64,000 nucleotides of DNA from Girardinichthys multiradiatus (taxonomy: Eukaryota > Chordata > Actinopteri > Cyprinodontiformes > Goodeidae): positions 48,342,414 through 48,406,413 of the forward strand of contig NC_061794.1 in NCBI RefSeq assembly GCF_021462225.1, given 5' to 3'. Position numbers and translations under genes: made by a program. Positions 1 through 31,000 of the stretch are shown here, piece after piece. The notes beneath the pieces were generated by a model. It did no database searches, had not been told where the DNA came from, and saw nothing but the letters and a program-made list of their open reading frames with translations. Position 1 is the stretch's first letter. Each line of letters begins with the position of its first letter.

Positions 1-89
1 GAATTAGTCTGATCTAAACGATTAATGTTCAGAAAGTCCAAAAGTCCAATAGTGAGTTTTTACTCTGTGTGTATTTGAAGATCACTCAC

Positions 90-18476
<18,387 letters not shown>

Positions 18477-18856
18477 CTGAGAAAAGGAACAGAGTCCATG
18501 TTCATCAGTCATCAAAGCCCAATAAAAGAAGGTTTGATTTACAGAGCTGGTCAGCAGGAATCAGAACATGGTTACTTCAGGGTCTGGAGAGAACTTTCTG
18601 ATCTCCAGGCTCAAACTTAGTCAACATTTTATTAGATAAAATCTTCAGTTTAGCAGCTGACATCAAATCACCGATTGACTCCAACATGGTTATTTACAGC
18701 AACTGACTGTGTAACAGCTGATCTGAGTCTGAGCGGCTGCAACTTCACCGCCAGCTGAACTCAAAGGTTCAAACACACCGTCGTCACTGAAGTCCATTCA
18801 GGACCCTTCAAAAGGAGCTTTCCTCCAGTCCAAGATAAATACACAGCCCCTCTGTT

Positions 18857-21353
18857 AACCAGACTGTTCATGTTTAAACTAACCTGACTACGTTGGTTAA
18901 ACTAGCCAAACTAAGCTAGTTTAAACTAACCAGACTGTTCATGTTTAAACTAACCAGACTACGTTGGTTAAACTAGCCAAACTAAGCTAGTTTAAACTAA
19001 CCAGACTGTTCACGTTTAAACTAACCAGACTACGTTGGTTAAACCAGCCAAACCAAGCTAGTTTAAACTAACCAGGCTGTTCATGTTTAAACTAACCAGA
19101 CTACGTCGGTTAAACTAGCCAAACTAAGCTAGTTTAAACTAACCAGACTGTTCATGTTTAAACTAACCTGACTACATTGGTTAAACTAGCCAAACTAAGC
19201 TAGTTTAAACTAACCAGACTGTTCATGTTTAAACTAACCAGACTACGTTGGTTAAACTAGCCAAACTAAGCTAGTTTAAACTAACCAGACTGTTCACGTT
19301 TAAACTAACCAGACTACGTTGGTTAAACCAGCCAAACTAAGCTAGTTTAAACTAACCAGGCTGTTCACGTTTAAACTAACAAGACTACGTTGGTTAAACT
19401 AGCCAAACTAAGCTAGTTTAAACTAACCAGGCTGTTCATGTTTAAACTAACCAGACTACGTTGGTTAAACTAGCCAAACTAAGCTAGTTTAAACTAACCA
19501 GACTGTTCATGTTTAAACTAACCAGATTAACTTGGTTAAACTAGACAAACTAAGCTAGTTTAAACTAACCAGGCTGTTCACGTTTAAACTAACCAGACTA
19601 CGTCGGTTAAACTAGCCAAACTAAGCTAGTTTAAACTAACCAGGCTGCTCACGTTTAAACTAACCAGACGACGTTGGTTAAACTAGACAAACTAAGCTAG
19701 TTTAATCAAAACAGACTGTTCATGTTTAAACTAACCAGACTACGTTGGTTAAACTAGCCAAACTAAGCTAATTTAAACTAACCAGACTACGTTGGTTAAA
19801 CTAGACAAACTAAGCTAGTTTAATCAAAACAGACTGTTCATGTTTAAACTAACCAGACTACATTGGTTAAACTAGCCAAACTAAGCTAATTTAAACTAAC
19901 CACTGTTCATGTTTAAACTAACCAGACTACGTCGGTTAAACTAGCCAAACTAAGCTAGTTTAAACTAACCAGGCTGCTCACGTTTAAACTAACCAGACTA
20001 CGTTGGTTAAACTAGACAAACTAAGCTAGTTTAAACTAACCAGGCTGCTCACGTTTAAACTAACCAGACTACGTTGGTTAAACTAGACAAACTAAGCTAG
20101 TTTAATCAAAACAGACTGTTCATGTTTAAACTAACCAGACTACATTGGTTAAACTAGCCAAACTAAGCTAATTTAAACTAACCACTGTTCATGTTTAAAC
20201 TAACCAGACTACATTGGTTCAACTAGCCAAACTAAGCTAGTTTAAACTAACCAGGCTGCTCACGTTTAAACTAACCAGACTACGTTGGTTAAACTAGACA
20301 AACTAAGCTAGTTTAAACTAACCAGGCTGCTCACGTTTAAACTAACCAGACTACGTTGGTTAAACTAGACAAACTAAGCTAGTTTAATCAAAACAGACTG
20401 TTCATGTTTAAACTAACCAGACTACGTTGGTTAAACTAGCCAAACTAAGCTAATTTAAACTAACCAGACTACGTTGGTTAAAATAGACAAACTAAGCTAG
20501 TTTAATCAAAACAGACTGTTCATGTTTAAACTAACCAGACTACATTGGTTAAACTAGCCAAACTAAGCTAATTTAAACTAACCACTGTTCATGTTTAAAC
20601 TAACCAGACTACGTCGGTTAAACTAGCCAAACTAAGCTAGTTTAAACTAACCAGGCTGCTCACGTTTAAACTAACCAGACTACGTTGGTTAAACTAGACA
20701 AACTAAGCTAGTTTAAACTAACCAGGCTGCTCACGTTTAAACTAACCAGACTACGTTGGTTAAACTAGACAAACTAAGCTAGTTTAATCAAAACAGACTG
20801 TTCATGTTTAAACTAACCAGACTACATTGGTTAAACTAGCCAAACTAAGCTAATTTAAACTAACCACTGTTCATGTTTAAACTAACCAGACTACATTGGT
20901 TCAACTAGCCAAACTAAGCTAATTTAAACTAACCACTGTTCATGTTTAAACTAACCAGACTACATTGGTTCAACTAGCCAAACTAAGCTAATTTAAACTA
21001 ACCAGACTACATTGGTTAAACTAGCCAAACTAAGCTAATTTAAACTAACCACTGTTCATGTTTAAACTAACCAGACTACATTGGTTCAACTAGCCAAACT
21101 AAGCTAATTTAAACTAACCACTGTTCATGTTTAAACTAACCAGACTACATTGGTTCAACTAGCCAAACTAAGCTAATTTAAACTAACCACTGTTCATGTT
21201 TAAACTAACCAGACTACATTGGTTAAACTAGCCAAACTAAGCTAATTTAAACTAACCAGACTACATTGGTTAAACTAGCCAAACTAAGCTAATTTAAACT
21301 AACCAGACTACATTGGTTCAACTAGCCAAACTAAGCTAGTTTAAACTAACCAG
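18857..21353. repeat. 71-bp satellite array, about 35 units
   Basis: Tandem units of about 71 bp, with some shortened to about 45 or 69 bp. Recurrent blocks are AACTAACCAGACTGTTCATG, TTTAAAC and ACTACGTTGGTTAAAC. Each unit contains a perfect 10-bp inverted repeat, TTAAACTAGC...GCTAGTTTAA, around an 8-base loop. Unit variants (TACATTGG, TAATTTAAAC, GCTGCTCACG) recur in blocks, implying expansion by segment duplication. It lies just upstream of the srpk3 exon at 18476, inside intron 1 if the 22.2-kb first exon is right. Confidence 0.95.
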
Positions 21354-21719
21354 TCTGTTTGGGCTTCAACTAGAGGCTCTCCAAGTTGAGCCAACATTCT
21401 TTCTACAGCAACTGAATAAAATTCATTAAGACAAGGAACATCCTATAGATGGTTGACCAGAGGTGGGTCAGGTTTTAAAAAGCCAAAAGAAGAAGTCCTG
21501 AGCAGGTCCTGCAGAACTTGGTCAGCGGATCGGAGCGACCATGAAGGAGCAGCAACGTGCAGCAAAAACCTTTATTAATGAAATTTAATTATTTTTAAAT
21601 GAACAGGAACAGCAAAGTCAAAACAGCAGTACTATCAGAACTTCTGGATCAACTGATCCAGAACGGAAGCCGGATTATATCTGAATCCACTAATCCAAAC
21701 TGATAGAACTAAACTAAAA

Positions 21720-22290
21720 CTATTTTTAATGGAGGCTGGTGGACCCACAGTCACTAGTACCTGGACCATAGCGGTACCAACTCCCGAACCGGGTCAGGCC
21801 TTGTTTACCTATCAGCATGTCCGGTTCCTGTCGAGCCGAGTCGGTTCACAGACAGAACCGTTCCGATGGCTGAGCACCAGGACGAACAGGATCTTAAATG
21901 CGGAGACGGGCCACTGATCCTCAGGTCCGGACGGGACCGGACCGCTGCCTGTCGGTCAGCAGACGATTCGGCTCAGTTAGCTCGGTTAGCTTTCCTGTTG
22001 GTTCCGGATCGGACTCTGGGTATCTGTTCCGGCTGAAAACCGGTTCTCTTTCGGACAAGATCCGTTCGGATAATGTGGGTTTTATGCACGTGCTGGCTCG
22101 GTTCTGCCCTGAACGAACTCAACAGCTGCTTGGTTTGACACCGGACACCCCGCTCTGCGCATGTGCTCTGACCTGTAAGGGTGAACCGAACAGGGGCGGA
22201 TGTGGAGAAGATGGGGACGGGGGTCCTAGAATCCATACCGACCCGCGGCCTCAGTCTGACAGGAAGTGGCTAAAACCGGAAGACACGAGA
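21720..22290. promoter_or_regulatory. CpG-rich stretch, possible srpk3 promoter region
   Basis: GC-rich with many CpG dinucleotides, unlike the AT-rich flanks. It overlaps the candidate first exon (22236-22173). Promoter function is inferred from composition and position only. Confidence 0.3.
22173..22236 (-). CDS. srpk3: Candidate first coding exon of srpk3
   Basis: An ATG at 22236-22234 opens a 21-codon stretch (MDSRTPVPIFSTSAPVRFTL plus T) that ends after one base at a donor, ACAG|GTCAGA. That phase is exactly what the exon at 18476 needs: G plus CT gives Ala. It lies in a CpG-rich stretch suited to a promoter. The donor is not strong, and no homology supports the peptide. Another upstream exon could equally be used. 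Confidence 0.35.
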
Positions 22291-23304
22291 CTATAAATGT
22301 CGCCAGCTTTCTTTAAATGACACTTTTCCATTGGCTCTGTTTAAGCTGCGCGGTTCTACTCCACCCGGTCTCTCTGTACTGACACAGAACCTTGGGTCTC
22401 CATGGACCCAGGAAAGGCTGGAGTACTGGTGGTTGCTGTGCTGCTATTGTGACATCGTCTCCTTAAAGTAATCTGTATGAAACAATAAAAAATCAATAGA
22501 AATTAAATAAATACTAATAATGTTTGTATTATTCTATATGCAAGAATGTCTCATACATGTTTTTTCATGTCTAAAATGATCCACTGGGATAATTATCTGG
22601 ACCACAGCCCAGCCAGAACTTATAAAATAAGGCTCAAAGGTTCTGATGTGAGGCAGGGAGGACGGAGCAAGAGTAACGGAGAGATGCTGACATCTGGATG
22701 CTGAAGCTCCACAGTTTGCTTAAAGAAGTCAACATTTGGGCTTCATAAGGAAGTTCTTGTCTCACCCATGGCAACAACAACAAGGACTTTAAAGCTCAAA
22801 ACCGAGGACTTTTGACCGAAATTATATTTGGGTTTGACCCAGTCCGGCCATTGTGGTCCTCAATATTACTGCACTAGCTCTTCAAAAACCTTTTCATTTC
22901 TTCTGGTCTCACGGCCAATCAGTGAACAGAAGTCTGTTTACGTCACAGGCGGTCAGAACAAGGAACAAAAAACTGGGTACTGGTACATGGAAACGCTCCC
23001 AAAGTGGGCCGAGGGGAGTCCAGTGGGCCAAATCGAGCCAGTATTAAAGGGTAACAGCGGGACAGCAATACACTGACGGCTGGAGGCGGGGCTTCAGCCG
23101 CCATGGTTCCAGCCGTCAGTGAGGACGCGGTGGTTGGCATGGAAACACAACCAGTCGTGTGCAGTGGAGCGGACCTAAATGGACCCGGTGGAAAAGGGGC
23201 TTAAACCGCTGCTCCATTGATCTAACAAACCCCACCCCCTTAAGTTGGTCATTGGCCAGTCTATCTATTTGGAAGTGTGTGATTGGTTGCTTAGATTTCT
23301 ATTA

Positions 23305-23647
23305 TGCTGCGTTCCATTTATAGTCGGAAGTCGGAATTTCCGACATCCAGGTAGGAAATTTCTAAGGAATGCCGCGAAAGTCGGAATTACAAGTCGGAAA
23401 GACGGGCAACACGACCTTACCCCACTTCCACTCCGTTCTTACTGTGACTGTTTTAGCAGTTCATTATTTATGTAACATTTAGTCAGTCGTACACGTACTG
23501 CTTTTCAGTGTTTATAAGACGAGATGTTTCAACGCTGTTTATATGCAAGAAACAGCGTGAATCAGTCTTATTGTCATTGTTATCCTTATAAGACTGCTGT
23601 TACTCCGACATCCCGGTTCCGACGTCCCAGGATAATGGAATGTAGCA
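23305..23647. mobile_element. Short non-autonomous DNA transposon (MITE), PIF/Harbinger-like
   Basis: 343 bp with imperfect terminal inverted repeats: left TGCTGCGTTCCATTT and right, reverse-complemented, TGCTACATTCCATTA. Both inner flanks are rich in TCGGAA/CCGAC motifs. The flanks are TTA (23302-23304) and TTA (23648-23650), a 3-bp duplication typical of PIF/Harbinger. No coding capacity. Confidence 0.7.
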
Positions 23648-23650
23648 TTA

Positions 23651-25746
23651 AACCATTAAACACAAAGTGATGCTTTGAGATGAATCGGTCTTTTCAGGTG
23701 TGCGGCTCACCAGGCTCCTGGTTCTGGTCCAACAGACAGAATCAACAACACAGCGGTGGGATTAAAGCCCAGTTTGGATCTGATCAGTGTTACTCATTTA
23801 ACTAATGTTAAATATAAAGTTCAAATTTCTAGTATTTTTACCATCAAATTGTAAATATTTTATTAAAAACTATTGGTTTAATTTTCAAACTTAAAATATA
23901 CAAAATAAATATACTCTATACGGTTACAGCTTTATTTTCCGATATACTTTTTTTTATTTAATTCATTGGGTCCTTCTCTAGTCAGTTCTTTGTTTTTTAA
24001 ACGATGACAAAATGACTTCAAAACAGAATCTTTGCTGTTTCATTGTGACACAGTTTCTTTTTGTTTTCACTTTATTCCCCTTTATTTCTGTCTATTTAAC
24101 ACATGAAAGGACAACAAAACCCCATCATTTGTTTGTCAGCCTCTCTTCTGGGCCGGGACCCGACGGTCTGAGCGTAGAACCTACGTATCCACACAGAGAC
24201 ACAAGCATTAAAATTAGAACTTTATTTTTATGATACAAACTTTTTGATCTGCGGCCCTTCACAATAACAGCAAATTTTTCTGAGACAGACTCATCTTCAT
24301 CGTGGTCTTCCTCATAAATATTTACAGGCAGATTTACACCCAGTGAGCCAACTGCAAGGAACCCCACCCCCTGCAAACCCTGAAATGACAATATTCAATA
24401 AAAAAAAAACAGCTCCACCAATCAGACCTCAGTCTGCACACACATTGGGTCACCAGTGGAAGCCCCGCCCCTTATTTTAAAAGGTAAACATTAAAACTTC
24501 TGAAAAAGAAGAAGCACCACCATCATAATCATCATCATGCAGAAGCTACTGTGAGCAAAGAACTACAACTACGGGTCAAACACAGGCTCAAAAAACACAA
24601 ACAGCGAAAACAGAGAAAAAAATTGGAGCAGCTGAAGAAAACTGTCGATGAACCTAATCCAGGTCTCCGGTCTAGTTCCATAGCTGGACCACCATCAGGG
24701 TCCACTTGGACCAGTCCATTCTGTCCATCAGTCCCACTACAACAAGACCAAAAAGAAGAGTTCAGGAGGATTAGACTGCCCACCAGAGTTCCTCACGGTT
24801 CCAAGGATCTGTGAAGATCCAGGAGGATCTGACATTTCACCAAGGTCCAACAAAGTCCATGAAGGTTCAGGAGAATCTGATGAATCCCCAGGTTCCATGC
24901 AGGTCCAAAAGACTCTGATAGTTGTGGTTTTAGCCAGATGAACCAGTTAAACCAGTTAGAACCAGGCGCACCAACTATCTGTTTTTCAGTTGGGCTGACT
25001 TCCTGCTGAAGGACACAGGTTAGTTCACCTGAACAGTTCAAACGATTTTATCTTCCCATCATGCACTGGGAGACGTTAAGTTGCCCCCTAGCTGCAGAGT
25101 GAAGGCACAGCTGGGATAAATAAATATAAATAGTCTGTACACACAATAAGTTAGTAACACTCACACAGATCTCTGATTGTTCTTAACGTCGATCAGTTCG
25201 ATTAATCCGCAGCTTCGACGTTCACGTTTCAGATACACGACCACTGGGACTCCACTTCCTGTTACAGGTCACAGGAGCAAAAGACAACCACACATGCGCA
25301 CTGAGGAGCAGTGCAGTGTACGGGAAGATCAGTGCATGTTTCATTTCTCACAGCTGCTGCTGAAGTCAAGGAAGAACATGATCTAAAGACATCTAGTCCT
25401 GTTCTGCAAGAACAAATGATGCTGGAAAAAAGGCCCAATAGAAGCCTCCCACATAGTCGTGCGTACTGTGAGCATCGCGGACTCTGCATACATTGTCTGC
25501 GGATGTTTGAGATATCACAGTTGAGCATACCGATTTCCTACATTTCTGGTGACAAGTTCCTACATTAGGATGAGGAGGAAGAGCTAATTTGCCATGTAGT
25601 TTTGGAAAAACACAAAGAAAAGAAGGTGGCATTAAAGGCCATTTAACCAGACTAGGGACAAAGAAGGGGAATACACCTGTCAGTGCGGCGCAGATTGACA
25701 GGGACACTGTGTGTCCTCATGACTGGTTGCTCAGAGCAGTGTGTCA
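23651..25746. other. Intergenic region between srpk3 and plxnb3; little recognised
   Basis: Apart from the basic segment at 24.5-24.8 kb, only short frames without motifs. 23.8-24.1 kb is AT-rich. Confidence 0.4.
24500..24814 (+). other. Unassigned open reading segment rich in Lys, Arg and His
   Basis: A plus-strand frame reads KKKHHHHNHHH, AEATVSKELQLRVKHRLKKH and KQRKQRKKLEQLKKT, then less structured sequence to a stop at 24812. A possible acceptor (CATGCAG, 24546) and donor (AATCCAG|GTCTCC, about 24662) could bound a real basic exon. No family was recognised, no ATG start is present, and it may be chance. It lies between srpk3 and plxnb3. Confidence 0.2.
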
Positions 25747-25748
25747 TA

Positions 25749-26996
25749 CACTCACTGGCCAAAAAAAAGTTGCCACCTGGATTTAACTAAGCAAGTAGGT
25801 TCAAGTCTCTCATTGGACAATTACTGCATGGGTATATTATGTTTCAGCTGGCAACAAGTTATTTAACCCCAACTGGTGCAATGAGTTGCTTCTCATTTCT
25901 TAAACAACCATGTTGAAAGAAACATCCTGAGGTCGTGGAAAAGAGGTCAGTCTGTTTCAGAAGTCAAATCATTGACATGCATCAAGCAGAGAAAACATCT
26001 AAGGAGATTGCAGAAACTACCAAATTGGGTTAAGAACTGTCCAACGCATTATTAAAAACTGGAAGGATATTGGGGACCCGTCGTCTTCGAAGAAGAAATG
26101 TGGCCGGAAAAAATCCTGAATGATCGTGATGGACGATCACTTAAACGTTTGGTGAAATTAAATCAAAGAAAAACAACAGTAGAACTCCAGGCTGTTTAAT
26201 AGTGAAAGTAAGAACATTTCCAAACGCACAATACGAAGGGAACTCAAGGGATTGGGACTGAACAGTTGTGTAGCCTGAAGAAAACCATTAATCAGTGAGG
26301 CTAACTGGAAAAAAGGCTTCAATTAGCTAGGGAGCATAAAGATTGGACTCTGGAACAATGGAAGAAGGTCATATGGTCTGATGAGTCCAGATTTATCCTG
26401 TTCCAGAGTGATGGGGGCATCAGGGTAAGAAGAGAGGCAGGGGAAGTGATGCCCCCATCATGCCTAGTGCCTGCTGTACCAGCCTGTGGGGGCAGTGCTA
26501 TGATCTGGGGTTGCTGCAGGTGGTCAGGTCAGGGTTCAGCAACAGTATGTGTTCAAAGAATGAGGTCAGCTGACTACCTGAATATACTGAATGACCAGGT
26601 TATTCCATCAATAGAGTTTTTCTTCCCTGATGGTACGGGCATATTCCAAGATAACAATGCCAGGATTCAACGGGCTCCAATTGTGAAAGAGTGGTTCAAG
26701 GAGCATGAGACATCATTCTCACACATGGATTGGCCTCCAGAATCCAGACCTTAACCTCATTGAGAATCTTTGGGATGTGCTGGAGAAGGCTTTGCACAGC
26801 GGTCAGACTCTATCATCAATACAAGATCTTGGTGAAAAATGAATGCAACACTGGGTGGAAATAGATCTTGAGACATTTCAGAAGCTTATAGAAACAATGC
26901 CACAGCGAATGCCTGTCGTAATCAAAGCTAAAGGAGGTCCATCAAAATATTAGAGTGTGTGACCTTTGGTGGCGACATTTTTTTGGCCAGGCGGTG
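25749..26996 (+). mobile_element. Decayed Tc1-like transposon, family B, 1,248 bp
   Basis: TA at 25747-25748 and 26997-26998. The ends are CACTCACTGGCCAAAAAAAA and, reverse-complemented, CACCGCCTGGCCAAAAAAAT, followed by GTTGCCACC / GTCGCCACC. The TIRs are short, unlike family A. An internal transposase remnant is present. Confidence 0.88.
25955..26954 (+). pseudogene. Tc1-like transposase remnant, family B
   Basis: Broken by several stops and frameshifts. Readable pieces include a helix-turn-helix-like start, WSDESRF (first D), IFQDNNARI (second D), then IENLWD after a frame change. The longest open piece (26446-26754) covers the middle of the catalytic domain. Confidence 0.8.
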
Positions 26997-26998
26997 TA

Positions 26999-28059
26999 TA
27001 AAACAATTTCCTATGGAGACCTTTTGCTGCTGAGCAGTTTATTGTGTTATGCAGAGTACGTTGAAAAACTTGAGCATTACAGGGATGTGTCCTGCAGATG
27101 TCTGCATTGAGTCCACCTCGGGTACACGCAGATGTCCACTGAGTGAAGCATGTCTGACTATGTGAGAGCCTTTAACCAGTCCTAGTCCATGTCCAACAGC
27201 CAAAATGACTACTCAATAATGGAAACAGTAATCGGCAAACCTGTCAGTGGTCTGGAGATACCAGTCTGCAGTACCAGATTCTCTTCTGAACATTAAAGCA
27301 GAAATGAATGTTCTCCATGATGACCTGAATGAGTTTAACGAGACCAGCTGGATCACATCTTCACTCCAACTCTGATCCCAGTCTGCTTCTGTTCTGCTGG
27401 CTGTGTAAATCTGGAGTAACTGGACCAACATCATTTGGTTCATTATTAGTAGTGTCAATTTTTCAAAGGAAACATCTCAATCTCCAGACTCCTGGAAGGT
27501 CTCTCAGTTTTGGACAAGCAGGGCTTCAGTAAAGCTTGATCTTCAGCTGTGCTTCAGCTTTCAGTTGTAACCAGAGCTCCTTGTGACATCATCCCTGTGT
27601 GTGCTGTCTAAGAGCAATTTATCATTTAACTTTCAGGAAGTGGAGTCACACTGAAACATGATGAGAATGCTCCCTGATTCAGATTCTGTTATTGCGTTCC
27701 AACAGCTCCCAGAACTGTTGGGATGTTTGGGGTCCAATCTGCTGACTTCAGTAGAAAAACATATAAAACAGCAGGCCAATAATCTATACAATAAGAGAAG
27801 AAACTTTTTGAGTTGTGCTTTTTGACTCAGACAGCAGAGAACTCTGGGAATTGTAGTGCAAGGCAGCAGGTGACAATTTTGTTCCCTGATCTGACTGGTT
27901 GGATTGTCGTTAGTTTGATGTTAGTTGGCAGCGGCTGTTATGTGAGAGAACCGGAAGACCGATTATAAAAACACTAAATGTCCCCCACACAGACAGACAG
28001 ACAATCAGTTCAGGTGCTTCAGTCCCTATCTCTTCATCCTCTTCTTCAGGTGTTACATT
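26999..28059. other. Probable plxnb3 3' UTR and downstream DNA
   Basis: Directly downstream of the plexin stop. No open frame of note. A minus-strand AATAAA-type hexamer (27,043-27,038) about 1 kb after the stop is a possible poly(A) signal. Confidence 0.3.
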
Positions 28060-31000
28060 TCAGAGGTCAGTGACTTTGTTCTCCACCAGAGCAGCGACCT
28101 GCTGCAGCCGATAGGCCAACTGCATCTTCTGACCTGAGGTGTCTTCTTCCAGGGACATAATGATCTATAGACGGAGAGGGACGGGTGGAGACAGACAGAC
28201 AGAAAAGTGATTTCTGGGTAGCTTAAGTGAGAAGAAAATGTAGGTGTATGAATATGACCTGAACTAAAGTTTGTAGCTAAGCAGGAGACTGGTCACATGA
28301 CATGTGAGCGTGATATTACCTGGTCGTAATATTTATTGATGTACTTGTATAGTTCATGAAGAGCAACAAGACTGTTCATCTCTGAGGCAAAACTCTGCAA
28401 GGAGAAGGTGGAGTGAGTCAGGCACATCGAGACAGGCACATCGAGTCAGGCACATCGAGACAGGCACATCGAGACAGGCACATCGAGACAGGCACATCGA
28501 GACAGGTACAGAGAGACAGGTACAGAAAGACAGGTACAGAGAGACAGGTACAGAGAGACAGGTACAGAGAGACAGGTACAGAGAGACAGGTACAGAAAGA
28601 CAGGTACAGAGAGACAGGTACAGAGAAACAGGTACAGAAAGACAGGTACAGAGAGACAGGTACAGAGAGACAGGTACAGAAAGACAGGTACAGAGAGACA
28701 GGTACAGAGAGACAGGTACAGAAAGACAGGCACAGAGAGACAGGTACATCGAGACAGGCACATCGAGACAGGCACATCGAGACAGGCACATCGAGACAGG
28801 TACAGAAAGACAGGTACAGAAAGACAGGTACAGAGAGACAGGTACAGAGAGACAGGTACAGAGAGACAGGTACAGAAAGACAGGTACAGAGAGACAGGTA
28901 CAGAGAGACAGGTACAGAGAGACAGGTACAGAGAGACAGGTACAGAAAGACAGGTACAGAGAGACAGGTACAGAGAGACAGGTACAGAAAGACAGGTACA
29001 GAGAGACAGGTACAGAGAGACAGGTACATCGAGACAGGTACAGAGAGACAGGTACAGAGAGACAGGTACAGAAAGACAGGTACAGAGAGACAGGTACAGA
29101 GAGACAGGTACAGAAAGACAGGTACAGAGAGACAGGTACAGAGAGACAGGTACAGAGAGACAGGTACAGAGAGACAGGTACAGAGAGACAGGTACAGAAA
29201 GACAGGTACAGAGAGACAGGTACATCGAGACAGGCACATCGAGACAGGCACATCGAGTCAGGCACATCGAGACAGGCACATCGAGACAGGCACATCGAGA
29301 CAGGCACATCGAGACAGGTACAGAAAGACAGGTACAGAAAGACAGGTACAGAGAGACAGGTACAGAGAGACAGGTACAGAGAGACAGGTACAGAGAGACA
29401 GGTACAGAAAGACAGGTACAGAGAGACAGGTACAGAGAGACAGGTACAGAAAGACAGGTACAGAGAGACAGGTACAGAGAGACAGGTACAGAAAGACAGG
29501 TACAGAGAGACAGGTACAGAGAGACAGGTACAGAAAGACAGGTACAGAGAGACAGGTACAGAAAGACAGGTACAGAGAGACAGGCACATCGAGACAGGTA
29601 CAGAAAGACAGGTACAGAAAGACAGGTACAGAGAGACAGGTACAGAGAGACAGGTACAGAGAGACAGGTACAGAGAGACAGGTACAGAAAGACAGGTACA
29701 GAGAGACAGGTACAGAGAGACAGGTACAGAAAGACAGGTACAGAGAGACAGGTACAGAGAGACAGGTACAGAGAGACAGACACAGAAAGACAGGTACAGA
29801 GAGACAGATACAGAAAGACAGGTACAGAGAGACAGGCACATCGAGACAGGTACAGAAAGACAGGTACAGAGAGACAGGTACAGAAAGACAGGTACAGAGA
29901 GACAGGCACATCGAGACAGGTACAGATAGACAGGTACAGAGAGACAGGCACATCGAGACAGGTACAGATAGACAGACACAGAAAGACAGGTACAGAGAGA
30001 CAGGTACGGAGAGACAGACACAGAAAGACAGGTACAGAGAGACAGGTACAGAAAGACAGGTACAGAGAGACAGACACAGAAAGACAGGTACAGAGAGACA
30101 GGTACGGAGAGACAGACACAGAAAGACAGGTACAGAGAGACAGGTACAGAAAGACAGGTACAGAGAGACAGGTACAGAGAGACAGACACAGAAAGACAGG
30201 TACAGAGAGACAGGTACAGAGAGACAGACACAGAAAGACAGGTACAGAGAGACAGGTACAGAAAGACAGGTACAGAGAGACAGGCACATCGAGACAGGTA
30301 CAGAAAGACAGGTACAGAGAGACAGGTACAGAAAGACAGGTACAGAGAGACAGGTACAGAAAGACAGGTACAGAGAGACAGGCACATCGAGACAGGTACA
30401 GAAAGACAGGTACAGAGAGACAGGTACAGAAAGACAGGTACAGAGAGACAGGTACAGAGAGACAGACACAGAAAGACAGGTACAGAGAGACAGGTACGGA
30501 GAGACAGACACAGAAAGACAGGTACAGAGAGACAGGTACAGAAAGACAGGTACAGAGAAACAGGTACGGAGAGACAGGTACAGAGAGACAGGTACAGAAA
30601 GACAGGTAAAGAGAGACAGACACAGAAAGACAGGTACAGAGAGACAGACACAGAAAGACAGGTACAGAGAGACAGACACAGAAAGACAGGTACAGAGAGA
30701 CAGGTACAGAAAGACAGGTACAGAGAGACAGGTGCAGAAAGACAGGTACAGAGAGACAGGTACAGAGAGACAGACACAGAAAGACAGGTACAGAGAGACA
30801 GGTACAGAGAGACAGGTACAGAAAGACAGGTACAGAGAGACAGGTACAGAAAGACAAGTACAGAGAGACAGGTATAGAGAGACAGGTACAGAAAGACAGG
30901 TACAGAGAGACAGGTACAGAGAGACAGGTACAGAAAGACAGGTACAGAAAGACAGGTACAGAGAGACAGGTACAGTGGGACAAGTAGGATGGGGGACTGT

